Under the pieces are notes generated by a model, which was not told the DNA's origin, made no database searches, and saw only the letters and a list, made by a program, of their open reading frames with translations. Below are positions 23,114 through 35,742 of a DNA stretch of 64,000 bases, one piece after another; position 1 is the first letter of the stretch; every line of letters starts with the position of its first letter. A program made the translations under genes and the position numbers. Origin of the DNA: Whalleya microplaca (lineage: Eukaryota > Ascomycota > Sordariomycetes > Xylariales > Xylariaceae); NCBI GenBank assembly GCA_022497155.1, contig MU385742.1, forward strand, positions 186,001 to 250,000, in the 5' to 3' direction.

Positions 23114-23703
23114 CGCGATACATCGAGCTCGTTATTTGCTCTGGGATAGGAGTCTGCTGTATTAAAATGTTGCGTTGCGTTGGCCGTAGCAGTAGGAATA
23201 ATTGGACCGATGCGATTGTGGTTGGTGAATTACGGTCAGCGGTTAGCGGCTGGTGGTCGGCGTGGTGGAGGAAGAGATGAGATGAATTGAGTCAAAATGC
23301 GACGACGACAATTCTCAAAATTTTGGCGGGGACATTAGCTGCTCGGTGGGGTAAGCCGCCGATCTTTGCTGTGCCACACTTCTACCCCGCAATGATAGCT
23401 TCAGCCACAAATATTACCCCACCATCAATCAGCCCCATAGCCCCATAGCCCCACCACAGCTTTTAAAAGGAAATCAGGGGTCCAATAACAAGCTCTCTAA
23501 GGTTACCTACGTTACCTACCTGTCAGCCTGTGTACCCGTACCCGCGACACGCACCTCTGACCTGCCTGGCATTTATCTTCTCAGACGTTGAGCATCTCTC
23601 TCATCTCTCATCTCATTTATACTCTTTTATTCTGATACACACACACGTGAACTGAACTTGCGGGAATCATTGATCTTCTGTGCTTCTGGTTCTGCTTCTG
23701 ACC
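23114..23703. promoter_or_regulatory. Divergent promoter region of rpc31 and the Hsm3-like gene
   Basis: A 590-bp region lies between two outward start codons. It contains CT-rich tracts and ACACAC near 23588-23650 on the Hsm3 side. No ORF is present. A shared bidirectional promoter is inferred from spacing only. Confidence 0.55.
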
Positions 23704-24871
23704 ATGAGTCGGACCGCCATCAACATGGATACGGATACCATTCCCGTCACCGGTGTCGACGAACTAGAAAAACATCTGGATGAACTGCTTGTAGATCCCA
23801 CTCTAACGCCCAAGCTCAAGCTGTTCGACGATGTAGAGCTACAGATTACCGGCAAGTATCCTGATTGAGTTCATATTGATACTAGCTAGCTATTCATACA
23901 TACTGATGCCATATGTCTCGCTAGACGCGAATATACCCCCTCTGATACCACGACTCCTACCCAAGATTACTGAGATCCTCAACAAGTACCAACAGGATCC
24001 AGCCATCCTTTGTAGCCTGGCTATCAAACTTCTTGGGCCCCTGACTTTCACTCACATCCTCTCGCTGGCTTCCGAAGATGCCATTATTCAAGCCATGCGA
24101 TCTCCTGCACCCTCGGCAAACGTCCTTGCCATGACCATCCTCGAGAAAGCGGCCAAATCTCCCAGCGAAGCCGCTATCCTAGCTATGATGAACAATGTCA
24201 TCACCAGCTTTTTAACTCAGTGGCTCAGTGCACCACAAGTCGAGGTTGCAGAGAAGGGTTCAAAGGTCTTGGGTGATCTGCTGGACGTCGATTGTGACGT
24301 TCGCCCGTCCGATGGCCTGTCCGTGAATGGGATGGAAATCACCACTAGGAAGCCTGCCGGTCAAGGACTAATGTGGCGGAGAATATTCCACGACCGAGAC
24401 ATCTACGGCCTCCTACTTTCGCTATGCAGCAACGGCCCCCATCAAAAATCCGAAGGAGGCCTGAGTCCCCAACAATTGACCCTCGCCCAAGGTCGTCTGC
24501 TCCGTATATTACCTCGCTTGGCAGCCCTGAACTTCAGTGTCGTGGCTCGGACCGACTTCCCGGAATTAAATCAGCGATATGCCAACTTCAACGACGACGG
24601 CGGACTCCTACACTTTGCCGCTTTGCACATGATTGACAAGGAAGACATGTTGATGCACCTCACCCTCATCGACTTCTTTGAAGCTCTCCTGAGCATCCAG
24701 CGGGTCACTCCATTCTCCACTTATAAGATCGATACCCTCAAGAAGCTGGTGGGAGATGCAACCGTCCACGACAACGTCTTGAAGGCTGCAATTCTTAGTC
24801 TGCCTGAACGCACGGTACCCGAAGAAGCCGAGGAGCTAGGTCAATTCATCAGCGACTTGTTAAAGCCTTGA
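23704..24871 (+). CDS. HSM3: 26S proteasome base-assembly chaperone, Hsm3/PSMD5 (S5b)-like
   Basis: Exons 23704-23851 and 23925-24871 (1095 nt, 364 aa). The protein is alpha-helical and ARM/HEAT-like throughout. It has the fungal Hsm3 N-terminal signature (ELEKHLDELLVDPTLTPKLKLFDDVELQI), quoted here only as residues about 19-47. Helical pairs include LCSLAIKLLGPLTFTHIL and HMIDKEDMLMHLTLIDFFE, and the end is ELGQFISDLLKP. Hsm3/S5b binds the C-terminus of the Rpt1 ATPase and chaperones assembly of the proteasome base; the old name comes from a mismatch-repair phenotype. The start is the first ATG in frame. The single intron has a GC donor (GCAAGT) and is required, because reading through hits a stop within a few codons. 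Confidence 0.82.
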
Positions 24872-25274
24872 TTGAGATAAAGACGCGCAAAGTTCCATCT
24901 TCAGCTAGCCCCAGATACACGAATAAGGAGGGTTGGTTGATCTTGATTCTCATCCGTAATTCTTTGAAGGAGCCCTACCATCCATTTAAGTCAGTCCTCA
25001 TATTCCATAGACCTCTTAGAACAGCCGTAGCTTAAATCGATGTATAGTAGCTTGTCATATGATATACTATCTAATGTCAGTTGTACTTATTAAGAGCAAT
25101 GAAACATGATGTACCCGCATTTTGCCTTCGAAGCCTCTATTCTAAAATGCACCTGTTCCCCCGAGAATCGACCAGGCGACCCTCGTTCATGTAGCCATGC
25201 TTCTGCCCGTTTTCACACATCCGTTTTTACACTTATGCTACCCCTTGATGAGTCCGTAGTACTCATCTAGCCGA
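24872..25274. other. Convergent intergenic region
   Basis: A 403-bp gap lies between the stop codons of the Hsm3-like gene (+) and the Zn2Cys6 gene (-). It should hold two 3' ends. Nothing else was seen. Confidence 0.5.
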
Positions 25275-27250
25275 TCATGAACGGCAGCCCAACCCCTGAA
25301 GTTCGATATTAACATCTTGCGTCTTAATAAACGGCGTACGACCCGTATACCCCTTCACATTAGCCATTATCGTCGCGTCGATCCAACTCCCCACCGGCGG
25401 CGGCCGCCTGAAATACTCCATGTCCTCCAGCGCCCCGGTCACGAACTCCCTTTCCACCGCATTCGCCGATTCGTAGGAAAATGCCAACGCGGCCGTGAAC
25501 TCGATCGCGAGGGGTCGCTGGGTCCTCATCCACGGGTACGACATCCAGATCCGTTTGCTCAGCTCCCGGGCCCTCTCCGGCACGCATAAGAGGTGGTGGT
25601 CGAGGACCAGATCCGCCTGTTCCAGGGCTCGGCAGACAATGACCCCGCACATGGCATGCGAAGTAAACAACTTCGCGGTCTCAAAGTCGCTGAATCGGTA
25701 ACACGTGGGCGCTATATCCGGACAGAGCAGATTCTCGACCTCGGCGATATCCCCCGCCGCCTCCAGCGAGCTCAGGATCGCCGCCTCCTCGTTCTGCAGG
25801 TACTCGGCGGCGGGCATGGCGCGCAGGATCAGCTCGGCCGCCGTCATCGTGTCGAGCGGGTTCTGGCACAGGGTCCACGTCAGCCGCGACAGCGTCGGCC
25901 ACACCGTCATCTCCACCCATAGCCCGTACGTCGCCTTGAGCACGGGGCGGATCGCGCTGGAGGCTATCGCCTGCTTGAAGGCTGTCGCCCACTCGTCGTG
26001 CGCGAATACGCTGTCGCGGCCTTGCCGCACGTCTTCTTGTAACTATGCCGGGTGAGATCGATCAGCCATGGGGGGTTCTAGCTCACCGGGGCGGGTACTG
26101 TTAGTAGCTCTGGGTTAGGTACTTACCATGTTGAAGTAGTTGTCAAATGTCAGATGGAGATCCAGTTCTGTGAACCCCTGCCAGGGACCGCCTCTACTGA
26201 TCACGGCCGTGATCCCAGCGGCGTGGTTCTCCTGATTCGCACCTCGTCCAAAATCATACGTCAACTAGAAACCACGTAATTACTATCAGCAAGCACCCTC
26301 ACATTTCCAAACCCCCATATGTACCACACATATCACCCAATGCCCACCGGACGCACTCACCTCAGCCTTCTGCAACAGCGTCTGCGCCGCGATCGTATTG
26401 GTCACCAAATCGCGCTTGGGGTCGAGCAGCGCGCCGTGCAGGCTGCGCAGCGCGCGGTTGTACATGCGCAGGTCCAGCCACTCCTCGGGCGGCAGCTCGC
26501 GCTGGCTGTTCATCCAGGCCGCGAGCACGAGCTCGACGGCGTGCTGCAGCACGGCGCTCGTGCCGTCCAGCCGCTGCGGGATGATCCCGATCGAGGGCCC
26601 CCAGATCATCGGGTCGTGGCCCGTCCCCGCCGCCGCCTCCAGACACCGCACCAGCTTCGTCGCTAGCTGCTCCGTCGCCGTCGCGCTTAGCCCTGGTGAT
26701 GGCGAGGGCGAGGGCGTGGGTGTGGATGTGGGTGTGGGTGTTAGGCGATCCACCTGCTTCTGCTGCGCGTAGGAGCTCGGATGGTTCCGCGACAGCCGCA
26801 TCCGTCGGAACGTGCCCCCGCCTAGCACGGCGCTGTACTCCTTCATGTCGACCATGACGGCGCCCCGGTTTGTACATGCCCCTGTACCCTGCCGCCGCGA
26901 CACCAGGCTGCTGCTGCTGCTGTTTCTGCTTCGGAATTGACTACATTCAAAGCCGTTGCTAGTGGTATCTTCGGAGTCACTGATGGGTGGCGTCGCATTG
27001 TTGTTATTGTGGCAGCCGTTGACGACGAACTTGAAGCTGCTGCGCGCGCCCGAGCACACCTTGCCCGCCCGCGCGCAGGTTCCGCATGTTGGCCAGTTCT
27101 CGTCGCACTGTTGAGGATGAGAAGTCTGAGAGCTGGGTCGGCGGCCTAATGTGGATGGGGACGAGTGAGGGTGAGTGAAGGTTGCTTGCTTACCTTAGTC
27201 TTGCGCGACTTGCAGAATGTGCAACGGTTGCTCTTGGGTATGCCGACCAT
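25275..27250 (-). CDS. Zn(II)2Cys6 transcription factor with fungal-specific C-terminal domain
   Basis: Exons 27194-27250, 26361-27107, 26127-26264 and 25275-26042 (1710 nt, 569 aa). The N-terminus holds a complete binuclear cluster with spacing C-x2-C-x6-C-x6-C-x2-C-x6-C, starting at Cys10 (CTFCKSRKTKC, then CGTC and C). The first intron cuts between Lys and the third cysteine, so the zinc fold exists only after splicing. A Ser/Asn-rich linker and a (Thr-Pro)n(Ser-Pro)n run (TPTPTSTPTPSPSPSPG, about residues 125-141) follow. The rest is the all-helical fungal TF domain, ending in PFIKTQDVNIELQGLGCRS. It is a nuclear DNA-binding regulator; targets are unknown. It is not adjacent to a metabolic cluster. 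GC content is markedly higher than in the flanks. Confidence 0.87.
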
Positions 27251-30200
27251 GGTCAACTTGATAGATATATATCACTTATAGGCTATTGATGTATCATAGG
27301 TGGTTCTGACGAGAATGTCTTGAAAAGGCTATTTTGCCCGCCGCTGACTGATGCGACAATTTGGCGATGCCTTTGTATTTTATTAAGCGCGGGAGATACA
27401 TCCCATGACCAGCGATCTTGCGTCAATGCATCGACCCGAAGCTATTCTTGCCAATCTAGATAGCCTAATTACCTACCAGGTAGCAGGTAAGGACGTGACG
27501 CGTTACAATACGAGGGCTGTCGTCAGGGGTAGATGGCATTAAGGTTGGGGCTCTGCAGTTGTAGGCGGTCAGGATCCCAATCCTTTCCTGGTTCAGCAGA
27601 TCCCGAAACGCAGCAGATAGGCTCGGACGAGAGAACAGCAAAGTCGCCATATGGTCGGAATTCTCGCTACGGACACGCTTCTCCGTGCGTGTGATGTCAG
27701 AGCCGACTTAAGGGCGCGTTCTGCTCCTGTCAATGCAATGACACCAATCTAGGTAAAGGGGCTCATAAGCGTGGCAATGCCATGCGATGGCTACCCGTCT
27801 CCACAAAGCTGAACGTGACGAGAACTTGAGAATCAAGCTCATGAACTCCCTCCCGGTAGGGATCAACCGCTAACGTAATAACTTAGTTCGGGTGCGTCTC
27901 TTCTATTGACCCCTGTAATGCCAGCTGCATGCGTGTCAGAGTCTGATCGTTCCCTAATCATCTCTTATTTCATCCATCATAACGACTAAGTCCACAATCA
28001 CTCTGACCATGCATTGGCTAGCGAGATTGTATGGTATCTACAGATGACTCAGCGGCGTATGGAGAGTTAGGGTCTGCCAACCTTCATGCCGCTGACTTAT
28101 ACGTAGACGCGAGCATATCAACATCGCTAAGTATAACGGTTCTGTGTTACCATACAATATCGACGAGCCATTTATCAACCGTTGATAACCTTACATGGTC
28201 AACTCTGTTGGACCGCTATTTTTCAAGGTATGTAGATAATCTGCAAATCCAACCAATGGACGAAGCCGTCCGGAGACCTTCCAGAAAGCTTCCATCAACG
28301 GGAAGCATGACTATTTGCCGACAATCAGGTGCTTGGCTTCAAATATTCACCAATCAGAGGGCGAACGCAACATCATACCCGAAAGGGAAAATTGATACAT
28401 CTCTTCCCTACTACCCCAGAAGCGGTCTTGACTACCACTTTGGTCATCTTCCGGCGAGATACCATGAAGCGAGATGATCAACTAGACGCGAGCTGTGTTT
28501 TCTAGAAGGCTTCTAGCGTAGCACCGCCTCAACTACTGGGATGGACTACAGACACTGAGGGCCTGCTTGGCCTGCAGAGCAGACGAAAGAGTGAGAGTAA
28601 TGCCTAGCCACAGCTTCAAGTGACGATCTCTGTCTGACTAACCCAAAGATCTACACGGACTCTCCCGTTGCATCGCCAAGGTTAAAGGAAGACAATGCCT
28701 TACCACTGGTGTAATACATCGTGAGTTCATGGGTCTTATCTTTTGTCTAGTAAAATGCTGCATTGCTGACAACATCAGACGACCGGCGATCCGCATATTG
28801 GCCAATTGCATCCCTTATCCAATCCAAAGAGTCTCCAAAAGATCACCAGTGAGAAAACCGCCATACTACATCCGTATATACAATATGCAAGTAAAGACAT
28901 GGATAGCCATGATTCCCACAATTATAAGCTCAGCCCTACGATACATATACATGGGTCTAGCAAAGCAAGCCAACCAGCCTGCTAGCCTTACTATCCCAAC
29001 AACATCTATCCTTGCGAATCTTCTTTTCTCTACGTACACGGTGACCTTTGAAATAATGGTCAGTTCCGCGGCGGAGACATACAACGGAAAAGGCCCGTCG
29101 TAAGGCAAAGGGTTTCTCCACAGAAAAGAGCATTTATGATATTGCTCGAAAAGTGTCTGACATATATACATATAAATTGTCTACCGGGTGCCACCGAATA
29201 ACCTTATTACAGGTGGCGTACTGAGGTACCACAGCAGCACTCTGTAGTCACTTGACTGTATGCAAACGACGCTTTTAGAACGACGTCTTCAGAAACTTAC
29301 CTACACCAGACCGGCGGCCTCATACACCGCAGTCCGATATGCCGCTCTTGCCCTTCGGACTCGGAAGTTCTGAATCCATATGGTAGGAAGCCGGACAGCA
29401 TCACCCATGCTCGTAAATCAACAGCCACTCACAAGCACCAATTCTCCTGAGGGCGAGCTAGCTGCACGCAACACACGAGGCCACCAATCTTGTTCGCGCT
29501 TACATACTGCATTCCTGCCCAGGGGTCTCCTTCAACAAACACCATCCAATCGGAGACGGCAGTGACGGCTTATGACGCACTGCTTACGAAATGGCGGCTG
29601 CTGTGCATACCGCACCCTAGTTCATGGTAGTATTTGGCCTCTAGGCCCTCATAAGGTAGGCCTGCGCAACCGCGTAGTTGGGTAGATAGGTAGGTCAGCT
29701 GTGCGAAGTGAGGTGAGGTAACGTGAGGTGGCGCTGTTTCGCGTGGTGTTACATAATCTTAAGCCTATCCCCACGGCGTCTGTTCATTCATCACATCCTA
29801 TAATAGATACGAAAGCCCCGGACATATTTATATACACACAGAGATATCTGGATCTTGGACTGTGAGTGGTGTTGTCGAACTTGTTAGGGGGAGGCTTAGA
29901 TGCGCTTCAAGAGGAGCAAGATGAGAACGGAAGGACGGGAGAGAAGAGAGCGCGACTTGGGGACAGATATGAAGAATTAGAGGAATTACTATATTTACAT
30001 AGTAACAGAATTAATTTTAGATTCATCCACTTACCTAACACAGCCCTCTTAAATATAATTCAACTTTGGAGCTAGTGAGAACATTGTTATCTAGCGTTAA
30101 TACCAGGTTTACACAAATGAATTCAATCAAAGATTAAAAAAAGAATCCATTATTTGTCAATAATACGATGGAAACCTGACAGATACGTATTTGCCCCATC

Positions 30201-30734
30201 AAAGAAGAATGTGATGTACAGTTTACGGAGGAAAGTTCCCGGGACTTTGATATATGCAAGGGCGCCTTTGCTCATCTAATGAATAGGGGTTTTCAACCGG
30301 TGCGAAGTGAGAGTTCCTCAGAGGAAGAGATAATATCGTACTATATTTACAAAGGAACTAGGGAGCGGGGGTTATGCCAGAACACTACCGACTGGATATA
30401 CATCTGGAAGAATGGATGCGGCCACGAGACGTAGGTGAGATGCTATATGAACAAATCAATTACATTGACTACTCCCACAAGAACCAAAGCAAATATTACC
30501 CATTAAGTTAACCACAGCTTGAGTACATATTCCAAATATATACCACCACTTCCTATCCCTAGACCACTACAGCTCAATACGTTATTCATAAAATTCAACC
30601 GAACGGCGATCTAAATCAACATATTTTCAAGCCATATGGATAACCGTAGTCACTCTAATTCGATGTACGTGACATTCATAGTCTGAAGTGTATGATTTCC
30701 TTGAGATTCAGGAGCAAGCTTTCTCAGCGCTTCC
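27251..30734. other. Gene-poor interval
   Basis: 3.5 kb without a supportable gene. Several ORFs of 60-150 codons occur, but none shows domain motifs, splice support or codon bias. The interval becomes AT-rich after about 29,850. Confidence 0.4.
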
Positions 30735-30869
30735 TGTCGATATGGGACAAAGTAACGAGGAGTATAGTGACTTAATTAGTGTAGGCAGAGCCCCTTATAT
30801 ATATATGTATAGGCGGTCGGCCATACGTAGGCCCATGCCACCCTCATCCCTATAGGGCGTATCTTAACA
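30735..30869 (-). mobile_element. Solo LTR, family A (135 bp, TSD CTTCC)
   Basis: Read on the minus strand, it starts TGTTAAGATACGCCC and ends ATATCGACA, so it has TG...CA ends. A TATATATATA box precedes AAGGGGCTCTGCC. Perfect 5-bp target duplications CTTCC flank it at 30730-30734 and 30870-30874. It aligns over its whole length with the element at 34742, and the second half (TTAAGT...ATACTCCTCGTT.CTTTGT) is also shared. No internal retroelement sequence is attached. A solo LTR left by LTR-LTR recombination is the best reading. Confidence 0.85.
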
Positions 30870-32715
30870 CTTCCATCAAATCAACTAATTACTTGACTTG
30901 ATACAATTGTTTTTTCTGATATTTGCTCAAGTCAAGTATAAGCTGATTTTTGAAATGATAACCTTGATAGATTTCAAGTATTATCCGTAATATATGTTAT
31001 ATATATAAAGTTGCAGTATTTAGTTGTCAGCTACCCCTGTCACCATATCTTACACCATTAACCCTTATTTCGAGCTTTAACCAGCAATATATCTGTATAT
31101 GAGGTAGTTAAATCAAGTGGTAAATATCGTTAAGTCAATTTGAAAATTCAATTATTTGATTTGACTTGATTTGACTTACTGGAAGCGCTAACTTAGTCTG
31201 CTTTCTGGTTTCTGAAACGCCGCCTATTGTGGTCGCGGAAGGAACCACCATAAGTAAGTTTATGAGTAGACTGGTATAAGAACTACCTAATGTATGTATT
31301 TCCAAAGCTTGTCCCTGAATGCTCTTGTAGGGAAAGCGCTGCTTTTGTGAGATTAGTGTTACTACCATGGGAATAGCTGATAGTTGACTAAGCATACCAC
31401 ACAACCCTCATATCTGATAGCAGCACAACCTCATACCTCACCTCACCTCATCCTGACAACAACAACAACCACCACAACAGCCACAGGACAGTAGATTGCT
31501 CCGTCCAAAGGAGTACAGACCCTTGCAGCCACTCATTATTTGCACGCAGTCTGAAGCTCCGTGCAATAGTTATTCAGTTGTCTCTCGTGTTATTTCGTCT
31601 TTTCCGCTCCAATCTTAATCCGACGTCTTCGATCTGACGGCGCCGCCTTCAATCCGACCCCGGAAAAGCGACCAGCTAGTAATCGACAAGTAAAAACCAA
31701 AGAGCACCGACAACAGGGTACAGTTCGACACCCGTGCTGGTTAGGCCATAGGCCAGCTAAACGATATTTCCGCAACCTCTTGGGGGGGTTTATAGGGCGC
31801 GGAAGGGTGGCCGGGGCCCTTGGGAGTCGGACTCCGAGATCACCCTCCTCTGGACAAATATCTCTTGCTTCCTCTAAGCTAACGATAATCTGATGGTGAC
31901 CTGATAGCGAAAAGATAACGCCGTTCGAATAGATCCAGCAACACCTGATTGAGTACTCACCTCGTCCCATCCCTATCCCTTCATACGTTACAAGATGGGT
32001 AATTCAAAACCGCGAGCTCATGAACGATGAGATTCAAAGAGGTCTGAAGGAGATGCCGCATTGGATCGGAATCTGGGCCATAGAGGACGATGGTGATACC
32101 TCCTTTAGGTTTTATATGGACCCTGCCCTCAATGCCCTTCCAGCCAACGAAACCTCTCTGACTACCAAAAACCTGTGGCCACAAGGATATTAAGGATGCG
32201 AGTGAAAGTAATGATGTCCAAGGAATCTGGTGGAATGAATACCAGGTCGAGCATGGAAATAGAATGAAGACAGTTGAGATGGAACAGCGTACCCCCGGAC
32301 AGCCACCCTCGTGAGTAATGGATGGATGGATAATGATGGATGTGACTTAAACACCATATATTTTGGGACAATGTGCTCCTTAAGGTCGTCATGATGATGG
32401 CGCTATTGGAAGGTTCAACATCTATGCTCTAAACCAGGTGGCAAGGAAGATCAGACAATCATGATTGCCCGGAGAGTTGTTGACACTAACTTCAGCGGCT
32501 GAGTTGCAATAGCTCCCCCTCGAGTTATTGTTAATGGCGATGTTAGGTCTATATAGGGCATGTTTCCATCAATATTTTGAGTTGAAAATCGTTAGAACTC
32601 ATGATGTGTTCATTCAAATGCATTATTTGACTTGATGTAATGCCCGGTACCAAGATCCTGATGCATAGTGGTATTCAACGCAAATCTATCCCTCTTCTTG
32701 ATGAAACGGTACGGT
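30870..32715. repeat. Gene-free AT-rich interval with repeated TTGACTTGA motifs
   Basis: TTGACTTGA or its complement occurs near 30890, 30925, 31155 and 32622, often preceded by ATT. Clustering of such subterminal repeats is known for some hAT-type DNA transposon ends, but no terminal inverted repeats or target duplications were found. Short ORFs at 31135-31404 and 31981-32184 (-) have no recognisable family. Confidence 0.3.
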
Positions 32716-33846
32716 TCATGTCTTAGCACCGGCATTATAGATAGGTAGCTCGTATCCTCCTGCAATAGCGTTCGTACTTCTTTCAAATTCCGGCGTCGCA
32801 CCCCTTGACGCGCTCCTCCTATCCATGGAAGACCAGCCGCTGAAGCTATACCAATGTTTCTGAATTGAGGATACGACGGGCCATGGACTGAGGCTGAGCC
32901 TTGTAAGACGGACAAACAGAGGCCAGCATACTGGAAGACACGCGCAGACGATGCCGGTACCGGCATGCACGGTTGTCCATACTATGGTTTTACTAAATTC
33001 CGGATTGCGGCTTCCAGGCACGTAGCTTACTATGACTTTGACGAGGCCTGAGAGCACAGCACTGTTTTCCCGTCCCCAGAGTTAGTGGTATAGGTAGAAC
33101 CATACTTTTGGATGGTTACTTACAAGAAGCCTAAGAAGAAAACAGCTGCGACGGCAACCTTCTTCCTCTTGTTTAATTGCAACCCGATTACAATCTTAAT
33201 AGGCATCGCAATGATCAATACGTCAAGGATAAGCTCCACGATGCCGCTGGCCATCCAAAAGATGTTGTAGTTGAAACAATACCGGGGATCGGCTTGGCTG
33301 TTCAACCACACCCATTTGAGCGGAATGCAATTCAACAAGTCGGCTACGGTGCAACCGATCCAAAATCCTACCACAAGTATGGCAGCGCCGATGACTTGGT
33401 GGCGAAATGAAGGGTTGACCGAGAATAATCGGTTGTACATGAGCAGAATGGATAACTTTGTTGACGAGGTAACTGTGTAGTATAAGACCGTCTCTCCAAA
33501 GCCTATTCTTCCATACAAGATATCCGCCGATGTATAAACTTGGTTAGGGTCTGAATTGGATGCTCTCTCAGCCCCTTGTGGGTTAATGCTGGTTCCTGAG
33601 AGGATTGATTGTCAATCAACAGATAGACCTCAATGGGGTGAGGAGGAATACACATAGTAGAAACCGACCATATAAACTTAATATGTCTGTCGAGATCATA
33701 GCTAGCAGTGCCAGCAATATGAGCCAGTCGTCCCATTTGAATCCAGCCTCCGTAGAATATCGCGTATAAAAACGCAACCCGACGGCTAGGACGGACAGCA
33801 CAGCGACTAAGGCTCCAACCGCCGTTGTTGGATCTTCATCACTCAT
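32716..33846 (-). CDS. Seven-TM rhodopsin-domain membrane protein (Pth11/SAT4-like)
   Basis: Exons 33669-33846, 33124-33595 and 32716-33061 (996 nt, 331 aa) on the complement. Start MSDEDPTTAVG; an upstream GTG in frame was not used. Seven hydrophobic segments are visible, including AVGALVAVLSVLAVGLRFY, WDDWLILLALLAMISTDIL, GFGETVLYYTVTSSTKLSILL and VIGAAILVVGFWIGCTVADLL. YCFNYNIFW before TM5 and SKTIVWTTVHAGTGI at TM7 are signatures of the fungal rhodopsin fold (PF20684 group). The cytosolic tail (about 70 aa) is Ser/Arg-rich. There is no CFEM domain. Pth11-like proteins sense surface or small-molecule cues at the plasma membrane; the ligand is unknown. The gene stands alone between two solo LTRs in gene-poor DNA. 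Intron 1 uses a weak GTCGGT donor. Confidence 0.85.
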
Positions 33847-34741
33847 CTTGTGTGGCACATTTGTCAGAAAGCGATTTGAAGCTCAAGAAGGGCCATTTCG
33901 AAAATGGAAGTCTAAAATGAGAAACCAAAAACCAGATACAAGCTTTCTCATGGAGGCGCGGGGGATCACAATTACGATGGGACAAGGCTTCAGTTGTGTT
34001 GGTTATTTTCGGAGGGGTTGTCTTCATATGTATCATGTTGTAGGATTATACTACACAATTTGGTTGTATCCCGAGGGCACAGCAGGTATGCACGAAGGGA
34101 CGAGCCTGCATATATGGATATATGTAGGCAGAAACTCGATGCGAGGCTTAGCGAATGCTGTGACATGTGTGGTTGCAGTGCATGCAATAATTGGACTAGG
34201 ACAAGTAGCTGATCGGCCTTGTACGACTTAAAAATGCAGGTATGCAACCCACGACGTATATATGAAAGGAAATTCCCATATCTCGCCCCAAGAAAGACAA
34301 GGCTGTCCTTTGCCCAAGGTCCACGGAGACAGTGCTCCATGTCTAGGTGTTGCGATCTCCCCGAACCCCTTCCTGTTGAAATACAGGGTTAATGAGGCTT
34401 GATTGAATCGAGGTTCAGCTATTCTAGAGTGGCAGATGGCCTGTTACATACACAATGCTACTGTTCGTGCCTTGCACTGTACTAGTCTTTGACCCTCAAT
34501 TCAACACTTCCAACCCGGCGTGGCGAGTAAGCGAATAAAACTTGGAAGTGTTCGGTACCAGACAGGATCGTTTCTTCAGCTACCTTAGGGCGAACCAGGA
34601 CTAACTGCCCTAAAATCTAGGAAATCCTCGACGGCGCATCTTGGGGCCATTCCATTGTCCTTCATCAACCACGCGAGCATTATACTTTCGGCTGAAACCC
34701 CACGTCCATGTACCTATCAATGGTTTAGCAACGGCATAATG
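33847..34741. other. Gene-free interval upstream of the rhodopsin-domain gene
   Basis: Promoter side of the seven-TM gene. Overlapping short ORFs on both strands between 33848 and 34340 lack family features. Nothing else was recognised. Confidence 0.4.
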
Positions 34742-34895
34742 TGCTGAGATGAGCCCTATCGGGCTGAGGGTGGTACGGGCCTACGTATGGCCGACCGCCT
34801 ATACATTATATATAAGGGACTCTGCCACCGTCCTATAGCTTCATCCTGTAATAATTAAGTAACCATACTCCTCGTTTCTTTGTTCCACATTGACA
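34742..34895 (+). mobile_element. Solo LTR, family A (154 bp, TSD TAATG)
   Basis: It starts TGCTGAGATGAGCCC and ends CACATTGACA. Perfect 5-bp duplications TAATG lie at 34737-34741 and 34896-34900. A promoter-like TATATATAAGGGACTCTGCC block matches the copy at 30735 (opposite orientation). No internal domain is attached. The two copies are 3.9 kb apart on either side of the rhodopsin-domain gene. Confidence 0.85.
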
Positions 34896-35742
34896 TAATG
34901 AAGTAGCCAACAAGTAGACCTAGCAGCGATAGACCCGCAGGTCTACCACAAACCAAGACACGTACATATTTCCAGCAGCAATACCAAACGAGCTAATAGA
35001 GCGAATCCCAATGACCTTGCTAGGAATCGAAACGTAACTCACTCTATATGCTTAGCCACAGCTACAATGTAATTGGTAGCTATATCATGTAATAACGCGT
35101 CGCACTCCAAGCACATACATATAGACTCCCAACCCACTCACTCACTCACTCACTCACTCACTCACTCACTCACTCACTCACACTCACACATACATCCAAT
35201 ACAACACAACACAGCCCAAACCAGGCCAAATCGTCAAACAAGCAAAGAAGTGGTATTGACTATCACCACACACGCACATACACGCACGCATACATGGACG
35301 TGCCTGCCTACCTACACAGAACCTAAAACCTATCTATCTACAAGACACCCCACATTGACACCTACACACCACACACCACACACCGCACGAAACCGTAATC
35401 TACCTGCGTACGTAACTAACGTGTAGTTCTAACCGCTCGTCGTTCGTTCCCTACTCTTGTGTCATTTATTCCACTCCACGGCCTCCTTACTCCCCCTCTC
35501 TTCCTACTATCTTGCCTCCCTTCGTTCGCCCCCCCCCCCTTTTGAAGCGAAACTCAACAACGATCGAATGTATGATGAATAGCTAGCTCTCAGCAGATGA
35601 TACATATATGTAGATAGAGAGCATGGATTGTAGGACATCGGGAACTAGCTGGCCGACTGACTGACTGGCTGACTTTTCTCGCACTCGATCTGTTTCCGTA
35701 GTTGACGACACACATCTGTTCATTGATCCATATCTCTCTGTC
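34896..35742. other. Gene-free interval with a CACT microsatellite, 3' of SEC7
   Basis: Contains the tetranucleotide array at 35135-35181, C-rich and TACA-rich low-complexity stretches, and a C-run near 35531. It should include the SEC7 3' UTR, which lies left of 35743. Confidence 0.5.
35135..35181. repeat. Microsatellite (CACT)n, about 11-12 copies
   Basis: An uninterrupted tetranucleotide run seen directly. Confidence 0.95.

Noticed and set aside
28031..28477. 148-codon plus-strand ORF as a gene
   Set aside because: No recognisable domain or splice support; it sits in a gene-poor, repeat-scarred interval. It could be a decayed fragment but cannot be supported.
28729..29171. Overlapping ORFs on both strands
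   Set aside because: Mutually antisense, with hydrophobic stretches that follow AT-rich composition; no family features.
31590..31970. 126-codon minus-strand ORF
   Set aside because: Arg/Cys-rich shadow-like composition and no motif.
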